47,130 bases of DNA from Deltaproteobacteria bacterium UBA2409 (GTDB lineage: Bacteria; Bdellovibrionota_C; UBA2361; DDRT01). The stretch lies in contig DDRT01000020.1 of the NCBI GenBank assembly GCA_002343185.1, positions 1 through 47,130 of the forward strand, written 5' to 3'. The notes beneath the pieces are model-generated. The model ran no database searches. It had not been told where the DNA came from and saw only the letters and a program-made list of their open reading frames with translations. Both the position numbers and the translations under genes were made by a program. This document shows, one piece after another, positions 13,884 through 23,348 of the stretch (position 1 is its first letter; each line of letters begins with the position of its first letter).

Positions 13884-15403
13884 GGAAGGTCAAAAAAGAT
13901 CGACTGTGAGGTTTGATCCTGGCTCTCACTAGTAGCAACCAAATCTATCATAACATGAATTCCTGATGGAGTAATACTTGCTCTAGTTAAACAAGCTCCA
14001 AGATCAAGGGTAAATGAGAGAGTGTTATCACTATTTGAAGCTTCATCACTTGAGTTATCAATAAGTGACTGAGCGTCGGTGCTTTCAGGTCTTGTCTGCA
14101 GAGATGAAGATAGATCTGAATAATCCTCTGGTCTGCAGGTTATAGTATTCATAGATCCTTCAGCAGTAACATAAACCCCGTAACGTAACCCGCCCATATC
14201 AATATATCCAGGCGCTTCAGCACCATCTATAGCTGCACGTTGAGGTTTCCAGAAAGTTAGCCCTACAGACTGAGTAGATAGTGGTATAGGAGATGTCTGA
14301 GTGCCTGCACCTGTACTTGCAACAGGATATGATATCTCTGTAGTAGTTAGATTATCAGTGTATGACTTTATTGCTGGCGAAGTAGCAAATACAAATGGAA
14401 GTACAGCAGGAATTATTCTTTGTCCTCCTGATGTTGAAACTCTAAAGAAGATAGTGTCCCCTGTTCCTATCTGTGATCGGGTAGCACCTGGTTTTAGGTT
14501 TATCTCGGGCATCATACCTGTTCTGATATAAAGATTTGGAAAACCATTTGACTCTGGATCATAAGCTGTCCAAAGAGATCCATTAGTTATAGGCGGATCG
14601 TCCATACTAATAGTAGCCGTTCCTGTCGAAGAGCAATAACTTAGGTTTCCGCAATCAACATCAACACTTGTCACAGTCTCTGAAGAGTTACTCTGAAGAA
14701 GCATGAGTAGGAACAAGTTATCCCTTACAAGAGTCTCGATATCCTCCTCAGTAAAGGATCCTGTGTTTACATTTAATGAATCAGCAAGCTCTAGCCTAAG
14801 AGTGCTGGCAATTTCTGCATTAAAATCTGATTGAGCATGATTTACCTGATCAACTATGTCTAAATTTAGATCTCCATCATCATCGATATCTAGAATGTCA
14901 GGTATTCCATCGCTATCGAGATCTTCCCCTAACTGAGGGTCATCTACACTAATCTTTGCACCCTGTGATATTGGATTTAGAACAAGCCCAAAGTTACCTG
15001 CCCCAAGTGGTGCAGAATCATAGCTGATAGATGGCTTCCTTTTGAAATACTCACTTGTGTTTTTATAAGCTACTTTAGCAAATCCATCTTTAAGTTTTAC
15101 TCTTCCAATAGACCCGCTAACGCCAGTAGTAGTAGCGAATGCCTTGCCACCTCTAACACTTACAATAGGACCAACATATTTGCCTGATTTTGTAACTAAA
15201 TGAAGTGTAGATCCTTTTTTTACTTTTGCTTTAAAGGATCCATTCGAGGAAACATTTGACACTTTCGAGGTAGCATTCTTGTTAACGACTATAACTTTAT
15301 AATCGCTTGGAGTTTCCGTTTTAAGCTTTCCTTTTAGCTTTCCTGCAAAAACAGTTTGTGGTGAAAGTATAAAAAATCCCATTAGTATCAGTGCTATTCT
15401 CAT
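13880..15403 (-). CDS. Exported protein with a calcium-binding type Asp repeat
   Basis: A 507-residue exported protein with signal peptide MRIALILMGFFILSPQTVFA. Residues about 158-185 (EDLDSDGIPDILDIDDDGDLN) are a thrombospondin type 3/EF-hand-like repeat, a calcium-binding motif often placed between surface domains. The N-terminal part is Lys-rich and beta-like; the C-terminal 300 residues are Ser/Thr-rich and I recognise no domain. Probably a surface or periplasmic structural protein. Monocistronic. Confidence 0.7.
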   Translation of the reverse strand: MRIALILMGFFILSPQTVFAGKLKGKLKTETPSDYKVIVVNKNATSKVSNVSSNGSFKAKVKKGSTLHLVTKSGKYVGPIVSVRGGKAFATTTGVSGSIGRVKLKDGFAKVAYKNTSEYFKRKPSISYDSAPLGAGNFGLVLNPISQGAKISVDDPQLGEDLDSDGIPDILDIDDDGDLNLDIVDQVNHAQSDFNAEIASTLRLELADSLNVNTGSFTEEDIETLVRDNLFLLMLLQSNSSETVTSVDVDCGNLSYCSSTGTATISMDDPPITNGSLWTAYDPESNGFPNLYIRTGMMPEINLKPGATRSQIGTGDTIFFRVSTSGGQRIIPAVLPFVFATSPAIKSYTDNLTTTEISYPVASTGAGTQTSPIPLSTQSVGLTFWKPQRAAIDGAEAPGYIDMGGLRYGVYVTAEGSMNTITCRPEDYSDLSSSLQTRPESTDAQSLIDNSSDEASNSDNTLSFTLDLGACLTRASITPSGIHVMIDLVATSESQDQTSQSIFFDLP

Positions 15404-15552
15404 ATGAACCTCGTTAGTTAATCAGTTCGTATGTATTGCAGTCGTCGATCTTTTAATATTTCTTAAACGATAGTACAGAATTTTCCTATTAAGGCTATCA
15501 AACCTTCAGATTTGCATAAAACAATATTTGAGAATGGTCTGTCTCTAAATAA

Positions 15553-16458
15553 CTAAGATGTAAGTTCCCTTATTATCTCCTTACACTTAACACAGTAAGG
15601 ACTCAGCATATCAACCCCGAGGGCTTCAAATAAAATCATTAACCCAATATACAAAACCAGACCAAAAAAAACAGTTAACCAAATTGAAAATCTAAGGTTT
15701 CTTGAAACAACTGCTTCTCCTTTTCCAATTTGAATTGAGTGATTAAAACTGATTCCCCCAATATCAAGGGTATTATCTTTTGCACTGAATGTTCCAAAAA
15801 CAGTTACCTCCTCTCCTTGAGGTACAACTGTTTCTACAAGTTGATAAGACTCATCAAACTCAGGGGTACCTCGGATTGTATGTATCTCTGAAACTTCATC
15901 ATTTGCTAATTTTTGAATCTCTTTAAGAGGGTTTCCTTCTGAAAATTTTACGGTACTTAAAAATTCTTTTGCGTTACTATAGTGCATCAGATCAGAAACA
16001 ACAGTTTTTTTAATCTGTGTCATTACTGGAAATCCAGTAAGTGTTATGGTTCCTTTCATACTAGAGATCATTGAGGGAACTTTCATAAGTCCATGATAAC
16101 CGATCTCTCTTCTATTATTTCCAGTACCTATATCTTTACTTGCTTCGTACTCAATAAATACCCCTTCTTTCTTTGAGAATGGAGCTGAAAGTGGAGCTTT
16201 CTTTGCAGTTAAACGGCCAGAAAATCCACAAACCTTTCCATCTACAAGTTTACCAAGTGTATTTTTTTGCTTTATGGCCACCAAAATGCCCCAAACATTT
16301 CCAGAGAACGCCAAAGCTACTACCCCAAAAGCGATTGGGATCCAGACATACCCTTCAAGAGGTGTGCCTTTAGTTATAGATTGAATCCAAAAAAATGTTG
16401 AAATTGAAATCGCTAGAGTTACAAAGCAGCCAAAGAACATGCCTCTGTATACATACAA
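15553..16458 (-). CDS. GIDE/MUL1-like membrane protein without RING finger
   Basis: A 301-residue protein with two N-terminal helices (residues about 6-60) and a C-terminal helix near 265-285. Between them lies a domain resembling the beside-a-membrane region of eukaryotic MUL1/GIDE E3 ligases: G-x-V-x-G then APLSAPFSKKEGVFIEYE, and later VPQGEEVTVFGTF. The RING finger is absent; only YCVKCKE with two Cys is found at the C-terminus. Bacterial members of this family have no settled function. Stands alone; starts 39 bp from the divergent AlkC-like gene. Confidence 0.65.
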   Translation of the reverse strand: MYVYRGMFFGCFVTLAISISTFFWIQSITKGTPLEGYVWIPIAFGVVALAFSGNVWGILVAIKQKNTLGKLVDGKVCGFSGRLTAKKAPLSAPFSKKEGVFIEYEASKDIGTGNNRREIGYHGLMKVPSMISSMKGTITLTGFPVMTQIKKTVVSDLMHYSNAKEFLSTVKFSEGNPLKEIQKLANDEVSEIHTIRGTPEFDESYQLVETVVPQGEEVTVFGTFSAKDNTLDIGGISFNHSIQIGKGEAVVSRNLRFSIWLTVFFGLVLYIGLMILFEALGVDMLSPYCVKCKEIIRELTS

Positions 16459-16496
16459 ACCACAAAAAATAGAATAGTCTCTATACGGTCTACTTT

Positions 16497-17333
16497 ATGC
16501 TTTTACTACCCAAAACAGATGCCTCTATGACAAAAGGTGGTTCCCTTAAAGTGATTCTTGATAAAGAAGCCATAAATTGCCTTTCTAATAATATACTTTC
16601 TGTCTATCCAAAGTTTGACTCACGAAAGTTTAAAAAAGAATCTCTTAAGGGAATTAGTGAATTTGAGTTACTTGATAGAGGAAGATTTTTAGCAGATATG
16701 CTTTTTTATTTTCTGCCTCAACCCTACAGTAAGGCAGTTTCAATCCTTCTTGACTCACTTACCCCTCCACTAAATAAAACTGAGCGAATGGGACTACAAG
16801 TTTTCTTTTATCTTCCTCACTCAAGTTTTATAAGTAAATACGGGCTTGATCCTAAGTTTAATAATGGTCGCGATCCATTTGAGATCTCAATGAAAGCTCA
16901 ATACGAAATAACAAAACGTTTTACCTCAGAGTTTTCAATTAGAAATTTTCTGATACATGAACAAAAAAGAACTTTAAAAAAACTTAAAACTTGGCTTAAC
17001 GATCCATCCCCACATGTAAGAAGACTCTGCTCTGAAGGGACAAGACCAAGACTACCATGGGCCATTAGAATTCCAGCATTTATGAGCGACCCTACACCCT
17101 CATTACCAATTCTTGAAAAGCTAAAGGATGATCCTGAGCTTTATGTAAGAAGAAGTGTTGCAAACCATGTTGGAGACATTGCTAAAGATCATCCAAAGCT
17201 TGCCTATAAAATCTGTAAAGAATGGATAGATGACGCTTCAGATGAGAGAAAATGGGTTATAAGGCATGCCTTAAGGTATCCTGCTAAAAAGAATGATGAT
17301 TTTGCGATTAAATTAAGAAGGCGTGCCATCTAA
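16497..17333 (+). CDS. AlkC-like DNA alkylation repair protein
   Basis: HEAT-repeat DNA glycosylase-like protein of 278 residues. The central block HVRRLCSEGTRPRLPWAIRI, then LPILEKLKDDPELYVRRSVANHVGDIAKDHP, is the AlkC/AlkD superfamily core. AlkC removes 3-methylated purines without base flipping. The EGTRPRLPW block favours AlkC over AlkD. The first 12 residues before MTKGG may not be translated. Monocistronic; an alkyltransferase gene at 29039 is a second alkylation-repair gene in the window. Confidence 0.85.
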   Translation: MLLLPKTDASMTKGGSLKVILDKEAINCLSNNILSVYPKFDSRKFKKESLKGISEFELLDRGRFLADMLFYFLPQPYSKAVSILLDSLTPPLNKTERMGLQVFFYLPHSSFISKYGLDPKFNNGRDPFEISMKAQYEITKRFTSEFSIRNFLIHEQKRTLKKLKTWLNDPSPHVRRLCSEGTRPRLPWAIRIPAFMSDPTPSLPILEKLKDDPELYVRRSVANHVGDIAKDHPKLAYKICKEWIDDASDERKWVIRHALRYPAKKNDDFAIKLRRRAI

Positions 17334-17384
17334 AGTTTCGACAAATTCAGTCGATCTATACTCTTCTTAGGGAGGTTGGCATTT

Positions 17385-18269
17385 ATGAAGTGGTTATTTT
17401 TCTTACTTTCTATTACTTCGAGTTTCGCTCTCGCTCAGAAATACCAGCGTGAGGGAACAGGGCTAATTTTCCCATCTGATGTTGCAAACATTGATGTAGT
17501 ACATGTTTCAGGGAATTCATTCCGTGCCTACTATATGAAAAGTGACGGTAATATTTACAGCGCACTTTCTTCCGATGATGGCTCAACATTCATAGAAGAA
17601 GGAATACGTTTAGCCGGGCAACATCCAGCTCTTTTAAAGTTAACTGATGGAAGAGTAAGAATTTATTATACAGATGGAACTACGGGCGATCTTTTGAGTT
17701 CCATTTCTGATGATGGTCTTACATTTACTACCGAAGAAGGAGTGAGGTTAGCCTTTGGTGAGCCAGGTAAGATAATCCATCCGCATATAGTTTCAGTCCC
17801 AAATGGTGGATATAGAATGTACTACGATCAAGAAGATACAGAGTCTATGGTTGGTTTTGGGAAGAATATTCTTAGCTTATTTTCGGAGGATGGATTAACT
17901 TTTGAACGAGAAAACGGAGTAAGAATTGGCAAGCGTACTCCTGGATTTGCAAAATTAAGAAAACCAGGTCTATTCTTCAGCCCGTTTGCAATTTATAAAA
18001 AAGGTAAAGTTCATCTCTACTTTACTACTGAAAATGACAACAAGAAAAAGAAATCTGGTGTTTGGATAGCTAAATCGAAGAATGGAAAGAAATTTACCGT
18101 TCTAACTAAAGCTTTAGGGATTGATCCTGCGATAACTGAGCCATCTCCTGGACCTGGAGGCCTTACTGGAAACCCTCAAGATACATTCATTATCACAACT
18201 TCAACCGGTGGAAAAAGAATGTATGTTTGGCAAGCTCAAGAGGGAATATTTAGCGCAATTCCAAAATAA
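17385..18269 (+). CDS. Exported beta-propeller protein (glycosidase-like fold)
   Basis: A 294-residue protein with a signal peptide (MKWLFFLLSITSSFALA). Repeats of about 45-50 residues carry strands such as GNIYSALSSDDGSTFIEEGIRL, GDLLSSISDDGLTFTTEEGVRL and LSLFSEDGLTFERENGVRI, i.e. BNR-like Ser-x-Asp-x-Gly-x-Thr-Phe loops as in five-bladed propeller glycosidases and sialidases. No catalytic set is obvious. The ATG at 17385 is chosen because GGGAGG lies 9 nt before it; an in-frame TTG at 17376 touches that site. Confidence 0.7.
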   Translation: MKWLFFLLSITSSFALAQKYQREGTGLIFPSDVANIDVVHVSGNSFRAYYMKSDGNIYSALSSDDGSTFIEEGIRLAGQHPALLKLTDGRVRIYYTDGTTGDLLSSISDDGLTFTTEEGVRLAFGEPGKIIHPHIVSVPNGGYRMYYDQEDTESMVGFGKNILSLFSEDGLTFERENGVRIGKRTPGFAKLRKPGLFFSPFAIYKKGKVHLYFTTENDNKKKKSGVWIAKSKNGKKFTVLTKALGIDPAITEPSPGPGGLTGNPQDTFIITTSTGGKRMYVWQAQEGIFSAIPK

Positions 18270-18315
18270 TACTTTAGCAAAGTGCTGGTAAAAGCTACGA
18301 TAGCCATTCTTTAAG

Positions 18316-18993
18316 ATGGAAGGATATCTAGCAGCTATTAGTTTTCTAATTTTCTCTGGAGGTGGAACTTTTGCTCAAGTACTGAAGATTAAAAGTAGAG
18401 AGAGGTTATATAATCAAGGCGAAATAAAGAAAGATGAGATCTGCGATGGTCTATCTCCTACCCGTGAATTTTTTAGCTATGCTGCATTTTTAACATTCGC
18501 ACTATCTGCTGTAACAAGAAGTTATACCGATTACTATATCTTACTCAGTAGACTTCCAGTAATTGCACTTGCATCTATCATTCTTTGGCAACTTAAAGTT
18601 TATCGCGGGACAGGCAATGTTTTTTATTTAACCATCTTTGGGAATATTATTCTCCTAGTATTAGCATTAAGTTCAATCTTTGGACTTAGTACCTACAAAA
18701 TTGCCCCATTAATGGACTCGTCCGTTGTGCTCGTAACAGTATTTTTGTTCTTCGGAAAGATCTCTCAGGCTAAGTTGATGTGGAGGGATAAGCGCTTCTC
18801 TGGTGTATCAGTATTAAGAGAGCTAGGAACGATGATTAAAGATTCTTTTGGATTATTATACTGCTATTCAGTCGGAAGTGATCTTCTTTGGATTGGAATT
18901 ACTCATGCATTATCTTTTGGAACGTCTGCTTTAATAATTCTTATAAAATCTATTCTTCAACATAATCAAGATCTTTCCCGAAAGTTTCCTTAA
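18316..18993 (+). CDS. Polytopic membrane protein, PQ-loop-like
   Basis: A 225-residue protein with six to seven predicted helices. Two internal repeats read FAQVLKIKSR...GLSPTREFFSYAAF and ISQAKLMWRDKRFSGVSVLRE, which resemble PQ-loop repeats (transporters such as SWEET and cystinosin) with AQ and SQ replacing PQ. Assignment is tentative. The last 44 bp overlap the convergent MFS gene. Confidence 0.5.
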   Translation: MEGYLAAISFLIFSGGGTFAQVLKIKSRERLYNQGEIKKDEICDGLSPTREFFSYAAFLTFALSAVTRSYTDYYILLSRLPVIALASIILWQLKVYRGTGNVFYLTIFGNIILLVLALSSIFGLSTYKIAPLMDSSVVLVTVFLFFGKISQAKLMWRDKRFSGVSVLRELGTMIKDSFGLLYCYSVGSDLLWIGITHALSFGTSALIILIKSILQHNQDLSRKFP

Positions 18994-20185
18994 GACTTAG
19001 CGCAGAGATTGTAGCAACTGTCATTACCCCAACAAAAACTAAAACCGCGCTATCAATTATTCCAACATGTCCCCTTAGTGACTCGAAACTTAAAGTCACA
19101 AGAACAACAGCACCTCTAACAAAATTAGGAACCGTGGTCGTAACAGTAGCTCTTATATTTGTACCGAACTGCTCCGCTGCGATTGTTACAAATACTGCCC
19201 AGTATCCAACTGCAAAACCAAGTCCAAATATAAGAAGATAAAAGTTCGATAGTGAGATCCCATAGGAATGAAAATAAACATTACAAAGTAGTGCTGTTAT
19301 AAATAAAAACCCTAAAAGCACCATTTTTCTTGTGCGAAGTAACTGGCTTAAAACCCCACTAGCAATATCCCCCACTACAAGCCCAACGTAAGCCCAAAGT
19401 ACGGCTCTACCTGCAACGGGAAGCTCTTCCATTAAAAGTGCTTTCCCGAACTCTGGGGAGAAGGTGACTAAAATTCCTATAACGTACCAAATTGGAACCC
19501 CAACTAAGATCGATGCAATATATTTTTTTAGGCAGCCTTTATTTTTAAAAAGCATCAAAAAATTTCCTCTCTTTACAGAAGTTTCTTTTGTCTTTTTAAA
19601 CATCCCTGATTCATGAACAACAACTCTCAACACTAAGAGCATTAGGCCCATTACTCCCCCAACTATGTAACTTGTTCTCCATGAAAAAAGATCTGCAACT
19701 AGTGCTGCTGCAACCGCTCCAGCAACACCTACAGAAGCTACTAAGGTAGTACCATAACCTCTTTTCTCTTTTGGGAGACTTTCACTAACAAGGGTAATAC
19801 CAGCACCAAGCTCTCCAGCAAGACCGATTCCAGCTAAAAATCTTAAAATGGCATACTGAGGAACTGTTTCAACAAATGCATTCAAGATATTTGCTACTGA
19901 ATACATAAGTATGGATCCAAAAAGAACTGAGATTCTTCCCTTTTTATCTCCCCAAACCCCCCAAAGAATTCCCCCTAGTAGCATTCCAAACATCTGTGCA
20001 TTTAGTAGGAAAACTCCCTCAGTAATAAGTGCTTCACCTTCAAGTCCAAGATCTTTTAGGCTTGCTACACGAACTACACTAAACAGGATTAGATCATAAA
20101 CATCTACAAAATATCCAAGCGCTGAAACGATAACGGCTGCTGAAAGAATTCGGTTGTTCATAGCTGATTTATATCGTGTTTTCAT
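18950..20185 (-). CDS. MFS transporter, metabolite:proton symporter type
   Basis: A 411-residue, 12-helix major facilitator. The loop 2-3 signature is GGILWGVWGDKKGRISVLF, and RFLAGIGLAGELGAGITLVSESLPKEKRG marks the sugar/organic-acid symporter branch (helix 4 to loop 4-5). Substrate not deducible. It starts 17 bp from the divergent glycosyltransferase, so their promoters must overlap. Confidence 0.88.
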   Translation of the reverse strand: MKTRYKSAMNNRILSAAVIVSALGYFVDVYDLILFSVVRVASLKDLGLEGEALITEGVFLLNAQMFGMLLGGILWGVWGDKKGRISVLFGSILMYSVANILNAFVETVPQYAILRFLAGIGLAGELGAGITLVSESLPKEKRGYGTTLVASVGVAGAVAAALVADLFSWRTSYIVGGVMGLMLLVLRVVVHESGMFKKTKETSVKRGNFLMLFKNKGCLKKYIASILVGVPIWYVIGILVTFSPEFGKALLMEELPVAGRAVLWAYVGLVVGDIASGVLSQLLRTRKMVLLGFLFITALLCNVYFHSYGISLSNFYLLIFGLGFAVGYWAVFVTIAAEQFGTNIRATVTTTVPNFVRGAVVLVTLSFESLRGHVGIIDSAVLVFVGVMTVATISALSLKETFGKDLDYVEE

Positions 20186-20201
20186 GTAACCTTCCTAGTC
20201 A

Positions 20202-21278
20202 TTGAAACTACTTTGGATCTGCTCAGTTTGGCCTGAACCTACCTCAAGTGCTGCTGGGGTTAGAACCTCACAGCTCCTTATAGCCTCGAAAATTCGAGGT
20301 TTTGATGTCTACGCTGCCTCAAGCTGCTCTGATAATAAGTTTAAAAATGAACTTGAGTCCTTTGGTATTAAGACCAAAAGCATCCTGCTTAATAACCCAT
20401 CTTTTGATGAGTATTTAGCTGAATTGCGCCCTGAGATTGTAGTCTTTGATAGATTTATGACTGAAGAGCAGTTCAGTTTTAGAGTAAAAAATACCTCTCC
20501 AGAAACATTAAGAGTTCTTGATACAATTGATCTTCATCATAGAAGAGATCCTTCTCTTAAATATAGAGAGCTAGCAGCAATCTTGCGATCTGATCTTACA
20601 CTTGTAGTATCCGAAATTGAAAAAGAATATTTAGAACAAAACTTTCCTGTTAGAAATATTTTCTACGTTCCATTTTGGGTTCAAAGATTAGAAAAATCGA
20701 TTAAGTTTTCTGAACGAAAAGATATGGTCTTTATCGGTAACTTCAATCACCCACCGAATAAAGAGGCTATATCATACATTCATAGTGAAATAGCACCAAA
20801 TGTTGATTGTGAAGTGCATATATACGGTGCCTATAGTGAAAAGTTCTCAGATAAAAATTTTCATTGCTTTGGGTTTACACCAGATGCAAAAGAAACAATT
20901 AGTAAATATAAAGTTAACCTTGCTCCTCTCAATACGGGTTCTGGTATAAAGGGGAAAATTCTTGATGGTTTTGCTGCTGGAACTCCTGTTGCTGCATCAT
21001 TTATTGCTGCTGAAGGTATAGGTGAATTCGGAGTTGAAAATGTTTTAGATCAGGCATTATCACTTTATAACGATGAGAAGTTATGGAACGAATCTCAAAC
21101 CTTTGGATTCTCTATTCTTGAAGATAAATTTAATGAGAAGTTTTGTACGGATCAGTTTTTTGAATCTCTTAAAGTTAAAAGATCTGAGTCTTTTCTTCAG
21201 AGCTTACTATGGTTTCAGACGTTAAGAAGTACTGAGTACTTTTCTCGGTGGATTGAGGTCAAAAATTCAACTAAATAG
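20202..21278 (+). CDS. Glycosyltransferase, GT4-like
   Basis: A 358-residue GT-B fold transferase. The N-terminal domain begins KLLWICSVWPEPTSSAAGVRT, the usual nucleotide-sugar transferase opening with a Gly-rich loop. The C-terminal domain has FIGNFNHPPNKEAISYIHSEI and the donor-binding region VNLAPLNTGSGIKGKILDGFAAGTPVAAS. The start is TTG. No neighbouring polysaccharide genes, so its acceptor is unknown. Confidence 0.82.
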   Translation: MKLLWICSVWPEPTSSAAGVRTSQLLIASKIRGFDVYAASSCSDNKFKNELESFGIKTKSILLNNPSFDEYLAELRPEIVVFDRFMTEEQFSFRVKNTSPETLRVLDTIDLHHRRDPSLKYRELAAILRSDLTLVVSEIEKEYLEQNFPVRNIFYVPFWVQRLEKSIKFSERKDMVFIGNFNHPPNKEAISYIHSEIAPNVDCEVHIYGAYSEKFSDKNFHCFGFTPDAKETISKYKVNLAPLNTGSGIKGKILDGFAAGTPVAASFIAAEGIGEFGVENVLDQALSLYNDEKLWNESQTFGFSILEDKFNEKFCTDQFFESLKVKRSESFLQSLLWFQTLRSTEYFSRWIEVKNSTK

Positions 21279-21296
21279 CTAATCTTATTAGGATAA

Positions 21297-23318
21297 TTGC
21301 GGGTCTATACTGTTAAGTATCCTGCCAAATATTCCGATCTTAGATTAGTTGTGCTTGGGGTTTTAATCGTAATTTTATCTATCTTTGTAGTTGCGGAAGC
21401 AAAGCCTAGAATTGCCTCAGAGCAGTACATAATCTATGAACCTAGTAACTCAAAAAAACTTCTTTCTCTCAAAGCTGGAAACAAGATTAAAAAAATCGGT
21501 TCAAAATCTTACTCTGTAAAGAAAAAGCGAAATAGAAATAAATCAGTTGTTTATTCAAAAAAGAGAGATCCGTGCAACAGAATTAAAAAAATCCCTGGAC
21601 TAAAGTGTGAGCCAGACTTTGAGCAGAAAATAGATCTTGTGCCATCGGATTACTACTATTCGATTATGTGGCATCTTCATCATGCAACTTATGGAATCAG
21701 AGCTCCAGCTGCTTGGGATGTTACTACAGGTTCGAATGATGTGGTTATAGGAGTTTTAGATACTGGCACACTAACTTCTCATCCAGATCTTTCTGCAAAC
21801 TTGTGGGTTAATCCTGGAGAGATTGCAGGTAATAGTATCGATGATGACCTAAATGGTTATGTTGATGATGTTTATGGAATTAACGCAATTCTTGGGAACG
21901 GAAATGTTACAGATGATAACGGGCACGGAACTCATGTTGCAGGTACCATTGGAGCTGTTTCGAACAGCGACGGAGTAGTAGGAGTTGCCTGGAATGTTAA
22001 AATTGTTACCGGAAAATTTCTTGGAAGTGATGGAACCGGTTGGACATCTGATGCGATAGCAGCCTTAGATTACATGAATGACCTTAAAGATGATGGTCTA
22101 AATATTGTTGCTATTAATCATTCCTGGGGTGGCAGTGGATATTCTGCTTCTCTTTATAATGAATTTACTCGATCTCAAAACTTAGGGATTCTTCACCCTG
22201 CTGCTGCAGGAAACGGAGGAGTAGATAATATTGGAGATAACAATGACTCTATACCTCATTACCCTAGCTCATATAATCAGGATGCAATAATTTCAGTTGC
22301 AAACCTTACAAACTCTGGCGTTCTAAATACTTCATCAAATTTTGGGGCAACATCAGTAGATATTGCTGCTCCAGGAACTTCGATAGCTAGCACCTATCAT
22401 ATTAACCCTTGGTATGTGTATATGTCAGGAACTTCGATGGCTACACCTGTAGTAACAGGAATAATTGCACTAATCGCTTCTGAATATCCCCATTTAACTT
22501 ATTCACAGATTAAAACCTGTATAACTAGTTCAATAATTAGTATTCCAGCACTTCCAATTCAGTTTCCTGGAACAGTAGATGCAGAGGCCGCATTAACATG
22601 CGCAGGATTATTACCCACTCCAACTAATACCCCTGCTCCACCAACAGCAACCAATACACCTGTACCTCCAACCGCTACTAATACACCTATTCCACCAACT
22701 GCGACCAACACTCCAATACCACCAACTAATACTCCAACTGCTACTCACACTACGGTTCCGCCAACTGCGACCAATACTCCAGTCCCTCCAACTGCAACTA
22801 ATACCCCTATCCCACCAACGGCTACCAACACTCCGGTTCCGCCAACTGCAACCAACACTCCGATTCCACCTACAGCTACTAACACTCCGCTTCCAACTAA
22901 TACCCCAACAGCCACACCAACATTTACCAGCACCCCTCTAACTACTAGCACCCCTACCGCCACGAACACACCTATTCCAGCTATCCCGCAATTTACTCTT
23001 TCAACAAACCCAGTAAAAAAACTAATTCCTGGTAAAAAATTTATATTAAATATCAATTCAAATATTGATACAGCTGGAATCGTCGAGTTTTCTTTTCCTA
23101 AGGGAAAGAACTGCCAAAAGGTAGCTAATATCGATCTTTCTGAGGGAGAAAACTCATATAAATTTAAGCTTCCACCGGGTGCTGGCTCATATAAAAAACT
23201 CTTCGTAAGATTTACAGATCAAAATAGCAACAGTAGCTATATAACCAGGAAGATCCACAACACAGGACTTACTACTTCAATTTCAAGGGTTTGCAAGGTA
23301 CTTGCTAAGGCTAGGTAA
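21297..23318 (+). CDS. Subtilisin-like serine protease with Pro/Thr/Asn repeat stalk
   Basis: S8-family protease of 673 residues (TTG start). A signal anchor spans residues 16-34. The catalytic triad is D155 (GVLDTGT), H210 (NGHGTHVAGT) and S380 (GTSMATP), with N305 as the oxyanion residue (AAAGNGG). Residues 440-560 are a low-complexity stalk of TATNTPxPP repeats, then a C-terminal beta domain (residues 565-673) ending in IsRVCKVLAKAR. Such stalks often hold enzymes away from the envelope, so this is probably exported and surface- or periplasm-exposed. Confidence 0.9.
   Translation: MRVYTVKYPAKYSDLRLVVLGVLIVILSIFVVAEAKPRIASEQYIIYEPSNSKKLLSLKAGNKIKKIGSKSYSVKKKRNRNKSVVYSKKRDPCNRIKKIPGLKCEPDFEQKIDLVPSDYYYSIMWHLHHATYGIRAPAAWDVTTGSNDVVIGVLDTGTLTSHPDLSANLWVNPGEIAGNSIDDDLNGYVDDVYGINAILGNGNVTDDNGHGTHVAGTIGAVSNSDGVVGVAWNVKIVTGKFLGSDGTGWTSDAIAALDYMNDLKDDGLNIVAINHSWGGSGYSASLYNEFTRSQNLGILHPAAAGNGGVDNIGDNNDSIPHYPSSYNQDAIISVANLTNSGVLNTSSNFGATSVDIAAPGTSIASTYHINPWYVYMSGTSMATPVVTGIIALIASEYPHLTYSQIKTCITSSIISIPALPIQFPGTVDAEAALTCAGLLPTPTNTPAPPTATNTPVPPTATNTPIPPTATNTPIPPTNTPTATHTTVPPTATNTPVPPTATNTPIPPTATNTPVPPTATNTPIPPTATNTPLPTNTPTATPTFTSTPLTTSTPTATNTPIPAIPQFTLSTNPVKKLIPGKKFILNINSNIDTAGIVEFSFPKGKNCQKVANIDLSEGENSYKFKLPPGAGSYKKLFVRFTDQNSNSSYITRKIHNTGLTTSISRVCKVLAKAR
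22615..22980 (+). repeat. Tandem coding repeat, unit TATNTPxPP
   Basis: A 27-bp-like unit encoding T-A-T-N-T-P-x-P-P, repeated about ten times with interruptions (TNTPTATHTT, TNTPTATPTF). Codons drift while the residues stay, which indicates selection on the protein. The long antisense ORF across it (22745-23056) is a by-product. Confidence 0.85.
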
Positions 23319-23348
23319 GCACTTAAACATCTGCTATTCTTCTAACAG

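Noticed and set aside
22745..23056. Long antisense frame in the subtilase stalk
   Set aside because: It is the complement of a codon-periodic repeat and yields a low-complexity Val/Gly protein. No start signal.
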